DNA of 64,000 nt from Soehngenia longivitae (GCF_004684055.1 NZ_SRIB01000003.1:62001-126000), one strand, 5' to 3'; shown: positions 18,039 to 26,506, counted from the stretch's first letter. Made by a program: numbers and translations. Notes: generated by a model not told the origin, from the sequence alone.

Positions 18039-20123
18039 GTGATATCAATTAAACTTACTCAGAGACAACGAGAGATAATTGAATTGTTGATCAAAGAAGA
18101 TAAATTCTTTACTATTTCTGAGATAGCCAAAAAATTGAACATTAGCAATAGAACAGTATCAAGAGAACTTAGGGATTTATATTCATATCTAGCCTTCTTT
18201 TCTTGTTCGATAGAAAGCCGTGCTGGAAAGGGTATCCGCTTCGAAGGGAAAAAAGAAGATATTAAATTACTTTTAGATAATATAAAGAAAAGCGGAGAAA
18301 TAAAAAATTACACACAGAATCAGAGAATAGTTTATATATTGACTGAACTATTGAATTCAAATGAACCATTGAAAATTAGCAATTTTACTTCTTCTTTAAA
18401 TGTCACAGAAGGTACTATTAGCCATGATCTAGATAGAGTTAGCGAAAGACTAAAAAAACATGGTTGTGAGTTGGTTCGAAAACCTGGTGTTGGGCTTTAT
18501 GTCAATGCGAGTGAGTCTGATAAGAGGAGGGCAATAGTTGATTTAATATATGAGAATATAGAAGAGACAGAATTAATCGATATAATCAGAAATAAAGATC
18601 GATTGAGCGTGGAAACAAGAGAGAATCTAGTTAATTTAGTAAGTAAAAACACATTATATGAACTTGAAGGGTTGTTAATCAACAATGAAAACAAATTAAA
18701 AACCACTTTAAATGACAGAGCATACATTGGATTACTTATACATTTAGCGATTGCAATTGATAGGATAAATAAAGGAGAAAATATAATAATTGATAAAGAT
18801 TATTTAAACATATTGAAAAAATGTGATGAATACACTGAAGCAGAGCGGTTAGCAAAATCAATTGAAGAAAAGTTTGATATTTTGATGCCTGAAGATGAAA
18901 TAGGTTATATTACAATGCATATTATTGGAAATCAAGGTATTAAGTTGACCCAAATCAATGATGACATAATTAAAATATCCTCTGAGATTTTATCTAATGC
19001 ATATGATGAGTTAGGTTTAAATATAAAGGCTGATAGACAATCAATAATGTGGCTTGCTACACATTTGCAACCTGCACTGTATAGATTGAAAATGAATATG
19101 GAAATAAGAAATCCACTTTTAGAAGAAATAAAGACAAATTATACCCAGATATATAATGTAGCTGTAAAGGCAGTTGATCCTATCGAGAAAAAGTTAGGGA
19201 TAGTGATACCTGATTCAGAGATTGCTTATATTGCTATGCATATTGGAGCATCAGTAGAAAGGAATAAAAAGAATCTAAAAAAATATGATGTGATTGTAGT
19301 ATGTGCAACTGGAATGGGAACAGCTACTCTTCTTTCAACCAGATTGCAAAACGAGTATCAAAACTTAAATGTAGTAGATGTAGTTTCCTCATTTAATCTA
19401 GAAAAAGTGTTAGAAATAAATAATGTTGATTTTATAATTTCAACTGTACCAATTGACTATGGTAAGAAACCTATAGTTTTAGTTAATCCGCTTTTACTTA
19501 ACAATGACAAAAAGTTAATTGATGATTTTTTGAAAAATTTCGATAATGTCAGCAAACCAAAGGGAGAAAACATATCAAAATCAATTGAAAAAATAGATCT
19601 TAATAGCTTAAAGGGTTATTTAGATGCAATAATTGAGATTCTAAAAAATTTTGTCGTTTATGATATTTTAGAAGTGGATTCATTAAATTCATTGATTGAA
19701 TATATAAGTGATATTGTTGGTAGAAATGATGTAGAAACTTTAGATATAAGAAAGGACTTATTTAAAAGAGAAAGATTAGGAAGTACAGTATTAGACCAAT
19801 ATAATGCAGTTTTACTTCACGCAAAAACTACTGGAGTAGATAGACTTATTTTCGGGGTAATACGGCTTAAAAATCCAATATATATAGAAAATAATGGTAA
19901 TAGAGATAAAATAGATTTAGCTTTGATAATGCTTGCTCCTAAAGATGCAAATAAGAATGAACTAAGAGTGATGAGCTTTCTAAGCTCAAAGATTATCGAA
20001 GATGAGAATTTTTTATTTACTTTAAGAAATGCTGAAAAAAACTTGATACGCGAATTGTTAGAGGATTATTTTAATGAATTTTATGAAAAAGTTCATAATG
20101 AAATTAGAAAATTGGAGGTATGA
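18039..20123 (+). CDS. mtlR: MtlR-type PRD-containing transcriptional activator
   Basis: Cytoplasmic regulator of about 694 residues. Order of parts: two N-terminal helix-turn-helix modules (EIAKKLNISNRTVSRELRDL; LNVTEGTISHDLDR), two PTS regulation domains with His pairs (GYITMHIIG, AYIAMHIGAS), an EIIB-Gat-like domain (VVCATGMGTATLL) and a C-terminal EIIA-Mtl-like domain (LLHAKTTGVD). Phosphorylation of these sites by the PTS normally sets activity. GTG at 18039 is chosen as start because AAAGAGGTGG sits 5 nt upstream; a second GTG lies at 18030. Lying between the EIICB and EIIA genes matches Firmicute mtl operons. Confidence 0.9.
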   Translation: MISIKLTQRQREIIELLIKEDKFFTISEIAKKLNISNRTVSRELRDLYSYLAFFSCSIESRAGKGIRFEGKKEDIKLLLDNIKKSGEIKNYTQNQRIVYILTELLNSNEPLKISNFTSSLNVTEGTISHDLDRVSERLKKHGCELVRKPGVGLYVNASESDKRRAIVDLIYENIEETELIDIIRNKDRLSVETRENLVNLVSKNTLYELEGLLINNENKLKTTLNDRAYIGLLIHLAIAIDRINKGENIIIDKDYLNILKKCDEYTEAERLAKSIEEKFDILMPEDEIGYITMHIIGNQGIKLTQINDDIIKISSEILSNAYDELGLNIKADRQSIMWLATHLQPALYRLKMNMEIRNPLLEEIKTNYTQIYNVAVKAVDPIEKKLGIVIPDSEIAYIAMHIGASVERNKKNLKKYDVIVVCATGMGTATLLSTRLQNEYQNLNVVDVVSSFNLEKVLEINNVDFIISTVPIDYGKKPIVLVNPLLLNNDKKLIDDFLKNFDNVSKPKGENISKSIEKIDLNSLKGYLDAIIEILKNFVVYDILEVDSLNSLIEYISDIVGRNDVETLDIRKDLFKRERLGSTVLDQYNAVLLHAKTTGVDRLIFGVIRLKNPIYIENNGNRDKIDLALIMLAPKDANKNELRVMSFLSSKIIEDENFLFTLRNAEKNLIRELLEDYFNEFYEKVHNEIRKLEV

Positions 20124-20126
20124 GAA

Positions 20127-20603
20127 ATGGGGTTAAATCTGTTTTCTAATAAAAGTAAAAAAACAGAAGAACAGGATACAGATGTTTTGTTGAAAGAAAA
20201 TATTTTATTGAATTTACCCAAAATGGATAAGTACGATGCCATAAGATTTGCAGGAGAGCTTTTAGTTAAGAGTGGCTGCGTAGAAAAACCATATATTGAA
20301 GCAATGATAGAAAGAGAAGATGATTTAACCACATATATTGGTAGTGGAGTGGCTATACCTCATGGAGTTGGAAAGGCAAAAGAGTATATCAAAAAATCAG
20401 GGATAGTAATTTTACAATTTCCTGAGGGTATTGATTTCAATGGAGATAAAGCATATCTTGTAATTGGAATAGCGGGGAAAGCTGATAAGCATTTAAATAT
20501 TTTAGCCAATATTGCAACAATAATTGGCGAGGATGAAGAAAAGTTAAATGAACTTATAAAGACTAAAGATGTAGATTTTGTTTATTCAACTTTTACAGCT
20601 TAA
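20127..20603 (+). CDS. mtlF: PTS mannitol-family EIIA component
   Basis: Cytoplasmic EIIA, 158 residues, with the phosphorylated His79 in GVAIPHGVGKAKEY and the conserved VIGIAGKADKHLNILANIA block. The first about 20 residues are an extra charged extension compared with typical MtlF. It starts 3 bp after mtlR. It transfers phosphate from HPr (encoded nearby at 21970) to the EIIB domain of MtlA. Confidence 0.92.
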   Translation: MGLNLFSNKSKKTEEQDTDVLLKENILLNLPKMDKYDAIRFAGELLVKSGCVEKPYIEAMIEREDDLTTYIGSGVAIPHGVGKAKEYIKKSGIVILQFPEGIDFNGDKAYLVIGIAGKADKHLNILANIATIIGEDEEKLNELIKTKDVDFVYSTFTA

Positions 20604-20621
20604 TTAAAGGAGGAAAAATAT

Positions 20622-21875
20622 ATGAAAACAAAAGCAGTAAGACTTTACGGAGCTAATGATTTGAGATTGGAAGAATTTGATCTTCCTGAGATAAAAGATG
20701 ATGAGATATTAGTTGAGATAGTTTCAGATAGTATTTGTATGTCAACTTATAAATGTGCAATTTTAGGAGAGAAACATAAAAGAGTTCCTAAAGATGTATC
20801 TGAAAATCCAATAATAATTGGGCATGAATTTGCAGGCAATATTGTGAAGGTAGGGAAAAAATGGCAAAATCAATTTAAACCTGGAACTAAGTTTGCTCAA
20901 CAACCAGCTTTAAATTATAAGGGTAGCATGGCATCTCCTGGATATTCATATATGTATTTTGGCGGTGATGCAACTTATGCAATAGTTCCACCGGAAGTAA
21001 TGGAGTTAGGTTGTTTGATTAATTATGAAGGTGATGCATACTATGAGGCGAGCTTAGCAGAACCAATGTCTTGTATAATAGGAGCTTATCATGCAACATA
21101 TCACACAGAAATGGGAAAATACACTCACTTCATGGGTATAAAAGAAAATGGAAACTTAGCTATTTTAGCTGGAGCAGGCCCAATGGGACTTGGGACAATA
21201 GACTATGCTTTACATGGAGATATAAATCCTAAGCTAGTAGTTGTTACAGATGTGGATAATAGCAGGTTAGAAAGAGCTAGGGAAATTTTTGAAGATGAGG
21301 CTAATAAATGTGGGATAAAGCTTATCTTTGTAAATACAAAAGAAACAAGTGATCCTGATAAATATTTAATGGAGATATCAGATGGGCATGGGTATGATGA
21401 TGTATTTGCAATGGCTCCAGTAAAAGAAGTGGTAGAACAGGCTGATAGGATACTAGCAAGAGATGGTTGTTTAAATTTCTTTGCAGGTCCAACAGATACT
21501 AATTTTAAAGGAGAAATCAACTTTTATAATGTTCACTATAATTCAACCCATGTAATGGGGACTACAGGCGGGAATACAGATGATTTAATTGAGTCTTTAA
21601 GATTAACAGAGAAGAAAAGAATAAATCCAGCATGCATGGTAACTCATATTGGTGGATTAGACAGTGTAATTGAAACTACTTTAAATTTACCAAAAATTCC
21701 AGGCGGTAAAAAATTAATTTATACACAAATAAATATGCCTTTGACTGCAATCTCAGACTTTAAAAATAAAGCTAAAGAAGATAAACGATTTGAAAAATTA
21801 GCTGAAATAGTTGAAAATAATAAAGGATTGTGGTGTACTGAAGCAGAAAGATATTTGCTTGAAAATTTTAGGTAA
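20622..21875 (+). CDS. Zinc-type alcohol dehydrogenase, L-sorbose-1-phosphate reductase-like
   Basis: Medium-chain dehydrogenase/reductase of 417 residues. The catalytic domain has C38 in SICMSTYK, the GHEFAGNIVKVG loop and a late Glu in SLAEPMSC; the nucleotide fold has LAGAGPMGLG. Overall it resembles SorE-type L-sorbose 1-phosphate reductases rather than MtlD, which belongs to another dehydrogenase superfamily. It probably interconverts a ketose phosphate and a hexitol phosphate with NAD(P)H. AAGGAGG precedes the ATG, 18 bp after mtlF. The substrate assignment is inference. Confidence 0.75.
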   Translation: MKTKAVRLYGANDLRLEEFDLPEIKDDEILVEIVSDSICMSTYKCAILGEKHKRVPKDVSENPIIIGHEFAGNIVKVGKKWQNQFKPGTKFAQQPALNYKGSMASPGYSYMYFGGDATYAIVPPEVMELGCLINYEGDAYYEASLAEPMSCIIGAYHATYHTEMGKYTHFMGIKENGNLAILAGAGPMGLGTIDYALHGDINPKLVVVTDVDNSRLERAREIFEDEANKCGIKLIFVNTKETSDPDKYLMEISDGHGYDDVFAMAPVKEVVEQADRILARDGCLNFFAGPTDTNFKGEINFYNVHYNSTHVMGTTGGNTDDLIESLRLTEKKRINPACMVTHIGGLDSVIETTLNLPKIPGGKKLIYTQINMPLTAISDFKNKAKEDKRFEKLAEIVENNKGLWCTEAERYLLENFR

Positions 21876-21969
21876 GAATTTTAAATACTGGTTGCTCTTT
21901 TCTCTCTAAAAGGTTAGAATAATTATTGATATGTAATATATGCAAATTTTTGATAGAAAGGGTTATGAT

Positions 21970-22233
21970 ATGAAAAAATTAGAAGTAACACTTGAAAATG
22001 AAACAGGTTTACATGCTAGACCTGCAAGTCTTTTAGTCAAAGAAGCTTCAAAGTACAAATCTAATATAACTATCGAATTAGATGGACAAGAATATGTTGC
22101 CAAGAGTATTATGTCTGTTTTGAGTATGGGAGCTGGGAAGGGTACTCACCTGATCTTCAAAGCAGAAGGAGAAGATGAAGAAGCAGCTATTGAAGGCATT
22201 AAAAATTTAATTGATCAAAATTTTGGAGAATAA
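21970..22233 (+). CDS. ptsH: HPr, phosphocarrier protein of the PTS
   Basis: Small soluble phosphocarrier of 87 residues. H15 in TGLHARPAS is the EI-dependent phosphorylation site, and S46 in KSIMSVLSMG is the HPr kinase site used in Firmicute carbon catabolite control. The ATG at 21970 is chosen because GAAAGGG lies before it; an earlier in-frame ATG would add ten unrelated residues. No ptsI is adjacent. It follows the PTS operon but may be a general HPr or one dedicated to this operon. Confidence 0.93.
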   Translation: MKKLEVTLENETGLHARPASLLVKEASKYKSNITIELDGQEYVAKSIMSVLSMGAGKGTHLIFKAEGEDEEAAIEGIKNLIDQNFGE

Positions 22234-22262
22234 AAAACGCACGGTTTATCGTGCGTTTTTTT
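22233..22262 (+). terminator. Intrinsic terminator after ptsH
   Basis: AACGCACG/CGTGCGTT stem with loop GTTTAT and a long T run. The right half of this terminator is repeated at 24422 as part of the flanking direct repeat. Confidence 0.9.
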
Positions 22263-22475
22263 AAAATGAATAACTTTCTCCTATATCAAAAACTTTTGTT
22301 TCGCTATAGATATTTTTTTTCTTAAACTCTAATGGGTCAGCTTTTATTAATGGGAAAGTATTATAATGCATTGGTATAGCAAGTTTAGGTTCTATAAGTT
22401 TAACAGCTTTAATAGCATCATCTATATCCATCGTATAATTACCACCGATTGGAAGTATTGCTATGTCTATACCAT
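22245..22475. repeat. Left copy of a 231 bp direct repeat
   Basis: Matches 24422-24651 with five substitutions and one T-run length difference. It spans the right half of the ptsH terminator and the last about 71 codons of the UPF0173 hydrolase gene. Three of the substitutions are synonymous and two conservative (Leu/Phe, Val/Ile) in that frame. The two copies are 2177 bp apart and flank the cassette at 22476-24421. Confidence 0.95.
22261..22475 (-). pseudogene. 3' fragment of a UPF0173 metal-dependent hydrolase gene
   Basis: Minus-strand remnant that encodes only the C-terminal about 71 residues (ending ESYSF) of the hydrolase found intact at 24437-25114. It lacks the metal-binding motif and any start codon. 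The frame is undamaged, which suggests recent origin from a functional gene. Confidence 0.9.
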
Positions 22476-22588
22476 TGTGGAAAATGGAGAATTATTACTC
22501 AATATGATCCGCTTTACCTCTACTGATAGATGGAAAGTTGGGTATAATTATATGAAAACATTATATATTTTATCGTAAACAACTTTAA

Positions 22589-22951
22589 ATTTTCTACTAT
22601 GTTTATTTGTGGATTATTGAGGAATCGCTATTTGGCTTATTAGATCAAAAGGATGGGATGATACTTGTTCTTAGAATGTCAAATATACAAAATGGGGTGG
22701 TAAATTATGATAAATTAAAATATTTACTATAATAAGTGTTAAGTGAGGGAGAAAGAACCTAATAAATGGTTGCTACGAAAGGGGATCTATTAATTACCAT
22801 AACAAATGGTAGTAAGGACCTTGTTGGAAAGGTTGCGGTGTTTGACTCTGATGAAATTAACTCCATCCAAATACCTGTGCCTTATATCTCGACACAAAGG
22901 AAATAAATTCAAAAGTATCGAGATACTTTAATTGAATCAAAAAAAACTAAG
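22589..22951 (+). pseudogene. Decayed type I restriction specificity subunit (hsdS remnant)
   Basis: A single plus-strand frame reads as part of a target-recognition domain. It contains LVLRMSNIQNGVVNYDKLKY (from 22664), then TKGDLLITITNGSKDLVGK (from 22775) and IQIPVPYISTQRK ending at 22903. These match the usual HsdS order: RMSNI-x-G, then GDLLI-x-x-NGS, then the P-x-P-x-x-x-Q linker before a helix. In-frame TAA codons interrupt it at about 22730-22735, 22760-22765 and 22904, and sequence is missing between the second and third blocks. The remaining upstream part (22476-22588) shows no recognisable gene. It is a pseudogene; hsdM and hsdR are absent. Confidence 0.75.
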
Positions 22952-23129
22952 AAAAGAAGCAAACGATAATGTAAACAATACGAATGAATTTTCAGAAACA
23001 TCATTATAAAATTAGACTCGAATGTGATCGTTTTTGAGCATCAGTGCATAAAGAAATAATTCACTAAAGTTTTTCCTTTGATATTTTTATAGTGACATTA
23101 CTTTTTATATAGGAGGTTAAGTATAAATA

Positions 23130-24293
23130 ATGATTGCTGAGATTTCTCATAAGAATGTTGATATTAATTCTGAGGACCAATTGACTGGAAATGTTTTTGG
23201 AACATTAAGATATTTGCCGTATTCCGTTGCCCTACAGATAATAAAAGATAGCTTTCTACCAGCTACAGTAAACTCATTTCTTAACGATTCGTTACCAATG
23301 GAAATAAGTGGTGAATGGGGTAATAATGTTCATTTTTGGAAGCACTATTATGGGTCGCAAACAGAACCGGACGTTGTAATGGAGTTAGAGAATGTGGTAA
23401 TAATGATTGAGGTAAAATATAACAGCAATTTGTCCGGCGATGATCAGTTAATTCGTGAAGCAGACCTACTTATAAGAAATTATCCTGATAAGGTGAAGTT
23501 TCTAATATTACTCGCTCGTGAAGAATCTGCAACTGCTATCTACAATGAGCATAAAACAAAGATTCCTCTTGAAGTATCTTTTGGTTATATAACTTGGCAG
23601 CGATTATTTGACGCAATAAACAAAAATAAGGACAATAGTATTATATGTAAAGATTTATCATCGCTATTAAATGAAAAAGGATTCGCTGGTTTTAGGGGAT
23701 TCAATTTTATGAATGTGGAAACGAATAAAGCTTTTGAAGTAGTACAAAAAGTTCATAAAAATGTACAGGAGTTTATATCACGCAGTATTACTCTTGCAGT
23801 GGAAAAAGGTGAATTTGAACTTGCTCCGATGACTGGAAATAATACATTTCTCAGATGGAGCAGTGACCGTGACTCAAATGCTTGGGCATACTACAGCTTC
23901 ATTGTAGTATTCCAATTGTCTCAAAACACTAATTATGGAAATGAGTACAGCAATGGTTCATTATATGTCTTAGAGCTTAATTTTAGAGATTTTGAAATAC
24001 CAATGGCTAATGTTGCCCGCTTCGATTATGCTAATATATCTAAGGACTTGTCTACAAGTCCTATTTCCCCAAGTGACCATTGGATTTTCTATGACCCTAT
24101 ATATACTGGTATTATTAAGTATCCGGAATATAAATCTGGAGAAATGTACTGTGGAGTTGTTGATGATCCGCTTGTGCGTTATTGGGGATTAAAACGAGTA
24201 ATGGGATATGAAATACCCTTATCTGAAATCACTAATGACAATATTTATGAGATAATCTTCGGCACATTCAAGAAATTGTCCACAAATGAATAG
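23130..24293 (+). CDS. Predicted PD-(D/E)XK nuclease-like protein of unknown function
   Basis: Intact gene of 387 residues. Residues 79-96 read as a PD-(D/E)XK core: EPD81, then E94-V-K96 at the end of a hydrophobic strand, followed by D105-Q106 and E110. E61 could be the helical Glu. The rest (200-387) is rich in aromatic residues and shows no familiar domain. There is no signal peptide. AGGAGG stands 13 nt before the ATG, longer than normal. Eight of 13 Arg codons are CGN, unlike the AGA-rich neighbours, suggesting transfer. It lies beside an hsdS remnant in a cassette with direct-repeat flanks, so a restriction-type defence role is possible but unproven. Confidence 0.6.
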   Translation: MIAEISHKNVDINSEDQLTGNVFGTLRYLPYSVALQIIKDSFLPATVNSFLNDSLPMEISGEWGNNVHFWKHYYGSQTEPDVVMELENVVIMIEVKYNSNLSGDDQLIREADLLIRNYPDKVKFLILLAREESATAIYNEHKTKIPLEVSFGYITWQRLFDAINKNKDNSIICKDLSSLLNEKGFAGFRGFNFMNVETNKAFEVVQKVHKNVQEFISRSITLAVEKGEFELAPMTGNNTFLRWSSDRDSNAWAYYSFIVVFQLSQNTNYGNEYSNGSLYVLELNFRDFEIPMANVARFDYANISKDLSTSPISPSDHWIFYDPIYTGIIKYPEYKSGEMYCGVVDDPLVRYWGLKRVMGYEIPLSEITNDNIYEIIFGTFKKLSTNE

Positions 24294-24301
24294 CTAAAAA
24301 G

Positions 24302-24338
24302 AGAGGCAATATCCCTTGTGAGATAATGCCTCTTTCTT
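24302..24338 (+). terminator. Terminator after the nuclease-like gene
   Basis: AGAGGCAATATC (24302-24313) pairs with GATAATGCCTCT (24322-24333) with one mismatch, then TTCTT. The following 24339-24421 stretch holds no recognisable feature. Confidence 0.7.
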
Positions 24339-24421
24339 AATTTCCCTTATCGGTTGATTCTTCGCTTGAAGATAGTAAGTCGAAAATGTACTTGTTTTGA
24401 AAATTCCTAAGTTGAACTCCC

Positions 24422-24651
24422 TTTATCGTGCGTTTTTTAAAATGAGTAACTTTCTCCTATATCTAAAACTTTTGTTTCGCTATAGATATTTTTTTTCTTA
24501 AACTCTAATGGGTCAGCTTTTATTAATGGGAAAGTATTATAATGCATTGGTATAGCAAGTTTAGGTTCTATAAGTTTAACAGCTTTAACAGCATCATCTA
24601 TATCCATCGTATAATTACCACCGATTGGAAGTATAGCTATGTCTATCCCAT
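24422..24651. repeat. Right copy of the direct repeat
   Basis: Counterpart of 22245-22475. It begins in the loop of the ptsH terminator sequence (TTTATCGTGCG) but lacks the left arm, so it cannot form the hairpin. It continues into the intact hydrolase gene. Confidence 0.95.
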
Positions 24652-25114
24652 CATCTCTTAATAGTTTCATATCCATTGAAAGACCTGTATCTCCAGCATA
24701 GTATATCTTTTTGCCCATCATTTCGATAAGAAAACCACAAGGATTGCCCGCATACAATATTCCCTCATCAGTCTCTATAGAAGATCCATGAAGTGCTGGT
24801 GTGAGTTTAACAGAACCAAAATCAAATTTATATCGCCCACCTATATGCATTGGATGAGTATCGATTCCGAAAGTGGATAAATATCCTGCAATCTCAGCAT
24901 TTGTTATAACTAGTGCATCGTTTGCATTTGCTAGATCAATAGTATCACCTAGATGATCTTGATGACCATGGGATACAAATATATGGGTTATATTGTTAAT
25001 ATCAATGGGTAGAACTTTAGCCAAAGGATTTCCTGTTATAAAAGGATCAAATATTGCTTTAAACCCATCATTTTCTAATATAAAAACTGAGTGACTCAAA
25101 TATGTTAATTTCAT
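24437..25114 (-). CDS. UPF0173 metal-dependent hydrolase (metallo-beta-lactamase fold)
   Basis: Cytoplasmic protein of 225 residues, normal for this family. The zinc-site motif H49-G-H51-Q-D53-H54 is intact, with later ligands in ALHGSS, YAGDTGL and IPMHYNTFP. Family members are called UPF0173/YtkL-like; the physiological substrate is unknown. AAGGAGGTAAT precedes the ATG. Its last 71 codons are duplicated at 22261-22475 on the far side of an inserted cassette. Confidence 0.9.
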   Translation of the reverse strand: MKLTYLSHSVFILENDGFKAIFDPFITGNPLAKVLPIDINNITHIFVSHGHQDHLGDTIDLANANDALVITNAEIAGYLSTFGIDTHPMHIGGRYKFDFGSVKLTPALHGSSIETDEGILYAGNPCGFLIEMMGKKIYYAGDTGLSMDMKLLRDDGIDIAILPIGGNYTMDIDDAVKAVKLIEPKLAIPMHYNTFPLIKADPLEFKKKNIYSETKVLDIGESYSF

Positions 25115-25187
25115 ACATATTACCTCCTTAAGAAAATTATACCCTCAAAAATAGTAAACTAATAAATATTTTTGAAAATATGCAATA

Positions 25188-25216
25188 TTGACATTATAGA
25201 TTTAAAGGACTATAAT
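25188..25216 (+). promoter_or_regulatory. Promoter of the ChvE-type sugar transporter operon
   Basis: TTGACA at 25188-25193, 17 bp spacer, TATAAT at 25211-25216: a near-consensus sigma-A promoter. Confidence 0.85.
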
Positions 25217-25231
25217 AATAGAGTATTAAGT

Positions 25232-25241
25232 CAAACGTTTG
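25232..25241. promoter_or_regulatory. Probable LacI-family operator
   Basis: CAAACGTTTG is a perfect palindrome with the central CG typical of LacI/GalR family operators, placed just after the expected transcription start. No LacI-family gene is in the window. Confidence 0.5.
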
Positions 25242-25281
25242 CACTTAAAAATGAAATCGGTTACAGAAAGGGGAGTAAAAA

Positions 25282-26424
25282 ATGCGAAAAAAGAAATTTT
25301 TTGCTATTGCAGCTGTCATGTTATTGGTATTAGCTACTTTAGCGGGATGTACTACAGGCGGAACTAATGAAGAAAATACAGGTGAAAATAACGGAGGAGA
25401 AACTTCAACAGGTCCAACTATTGGGGTTGTTTTACCAACTAAAGATGAACCAAGATGGGTACAAGACGAAACTAGATTTAAAGAGGCATTAGCTGATACT
25501 GATTATTCAGTAGAAATTTTATTTAGCCAAGGTTCATCAGCAAAAGAAAAAGAAAATGTTGAATCACTATTGACTAAAGGAATTAAAGTATTAATTATTT
25601 GCCCACAAGATGGTGAAGCAGCAGCTGCTGCAGCTGAAGCAGCTAAAGCTGAAGGCGTTACTGTAATCGCTTATGATAGATTGATTACTGGAACAGATGC
25701 AGTAGATTATTATGTAACTTTTGACTCTGTAGCAGTTGGAGAAGCACAAGGTCAATACTTGATTGATAAAGCAACTGGAACAGGAAATCCATTGTATCTA
25801 TATGCTGGAGCAGCATCAGATAATAACTCTTTCCTATTCTTCGAAGGAGCTTGGAAAGTTCTTCAACCAAAGATTGCAGATGGAACTTTTGTTATAAAGA
25901 ACTCATCAGAAGCTGTTGCATTACAAGATAAACAAGAGCTAACAAGAGATGAAATGAGCAAAATCATCAGCCAAATAACCACTAACTGGGATTTCAATGA
26001 AGCAAAAAATAAAGCTGAAGCAAATCTAACTTCCGTTGGTGCAACAGATAAAGGTGATGTATTTATTCTTGCACCAAATGATGGTACTGCAAGATCAATA
26101 GCAGATGTATTTGCAGCTGATTCAGATATTACTAGCTATGTAATCACTGGACAAGATGCTGAAAAAGCATCAGTTCAATATATTATTGATGGCAAACAAT
26201 CCATGACAGTATTTAAAGATGTTAGAACTCTAGTAAAAGATTCTATAGCTATGGCAGTTTCAGTACTTGAAGGAAAGACTCCTGAAACAACTGGATCATA
26301 CAATAACAATGTCAAAGATGTTCCTGCAAAACAAACAGAAGTTATAGTAGTAGATAAAGAAAATGTTCAAGAGGCATTAATTGACTCTGGATACTATGAT
26401 GCATCTGAATTTACAGGGCTATAA
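25282..26424 (+). CDS. ChvE/XylF-like sugar-binding lipoprotein of ABC transporter
   Basis: Substrate-binding protein of 380 residues. A lipoprotein signal peptide ends at Cys23 (LATLAGC), followed by a Thr/Gly/Glu/Asn-rich linker. The mature part is a type 1 sugar-binding fold (IGVVLPTKDEPRWVQDE; ICPQDGEAAAAAAEAAKAEG; ITGQDAEKASVQYI). Length and motifs match the ChvE/multiple-monosaccharide group more than RbsB. It sits extracellularly on the membrane. It is the first gene after a consensus promoter and operator, and is separated from the ATPase gene by a strong hairpin. Confidence 0.88.
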   Translation: MRKKKFFAIAAVMLLVLATLAGCTTGGTNEENTGENNGGETSTGPTIGVVLPTKDEPRWVQDETRFKEALADTDYSVEILFSQGSSAKEKENVESLLTKGIKVLIICPQDGEAAAAAAEAAKAEGVTVIAYDRLITGTDAVDYYVTFDSVAVGEAQGQYLIDKATGTGNPLYLYAGAASDNNSFLFFEGAWKVLQPKIADGTFVIKNSSEAVALQDKQELTRDEMSKIISQITTNWDFNEAKNKAEANLTSVGATDKGDVFILAPNDGTARSIADVFAADSDITSYVITGQDAEKASVQYIIDGKQSMTVFKDVRTLVKDSIAMAVSVLEGKTPETTGSYNNNVKDVPAKQTEVIVVDKENVQEALIDSGYYDASEFTGL

Positions 26425-26443
26425 AATTTAATATTTGTTAGGT

Positions 26444-26470
26444 ATAGTGAAAGTCATAGACTTTCACTAT
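26444..26470 (+). terminator. Intercistronic hairpin between binding protein and ATPase genes
   Basis: Perfect 12 bp stem ATAGTGAAAGTC/GACTTTCACTAT with loop ATA, followed by TTCCTT. It probably causes partial termination or protects the upstream message so that the binding protein is made in excess. Confidence 0.65.
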
Positions 26471-26506
26471 TTCCTTATTGACTTATTTAAAAGAGGGGTT
26501 GTTTTT

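Noticed and set aside
22366-22578. Plus-strand 70-codon frame over the left repeat
   Set aside because: It runs antisense to the hydrolase fragment and out into the insert, has no ribosome site, and resembles nothing known.
22476-24421. Insert as a classical transposon or IS element
   Set aside because: No transposase, no terminal inverted repeats at the ends, and the flanking repeats are 230 bp with mismatches, far longer than a target duplication.
25685-25870. Minus-strand 61-codon frame inside the sugar-binding protein gene
   Set aside because: Low-complexity Leu/Gln translation with no ribosome site; a shadow of the Ala-rich plus-strand gene.
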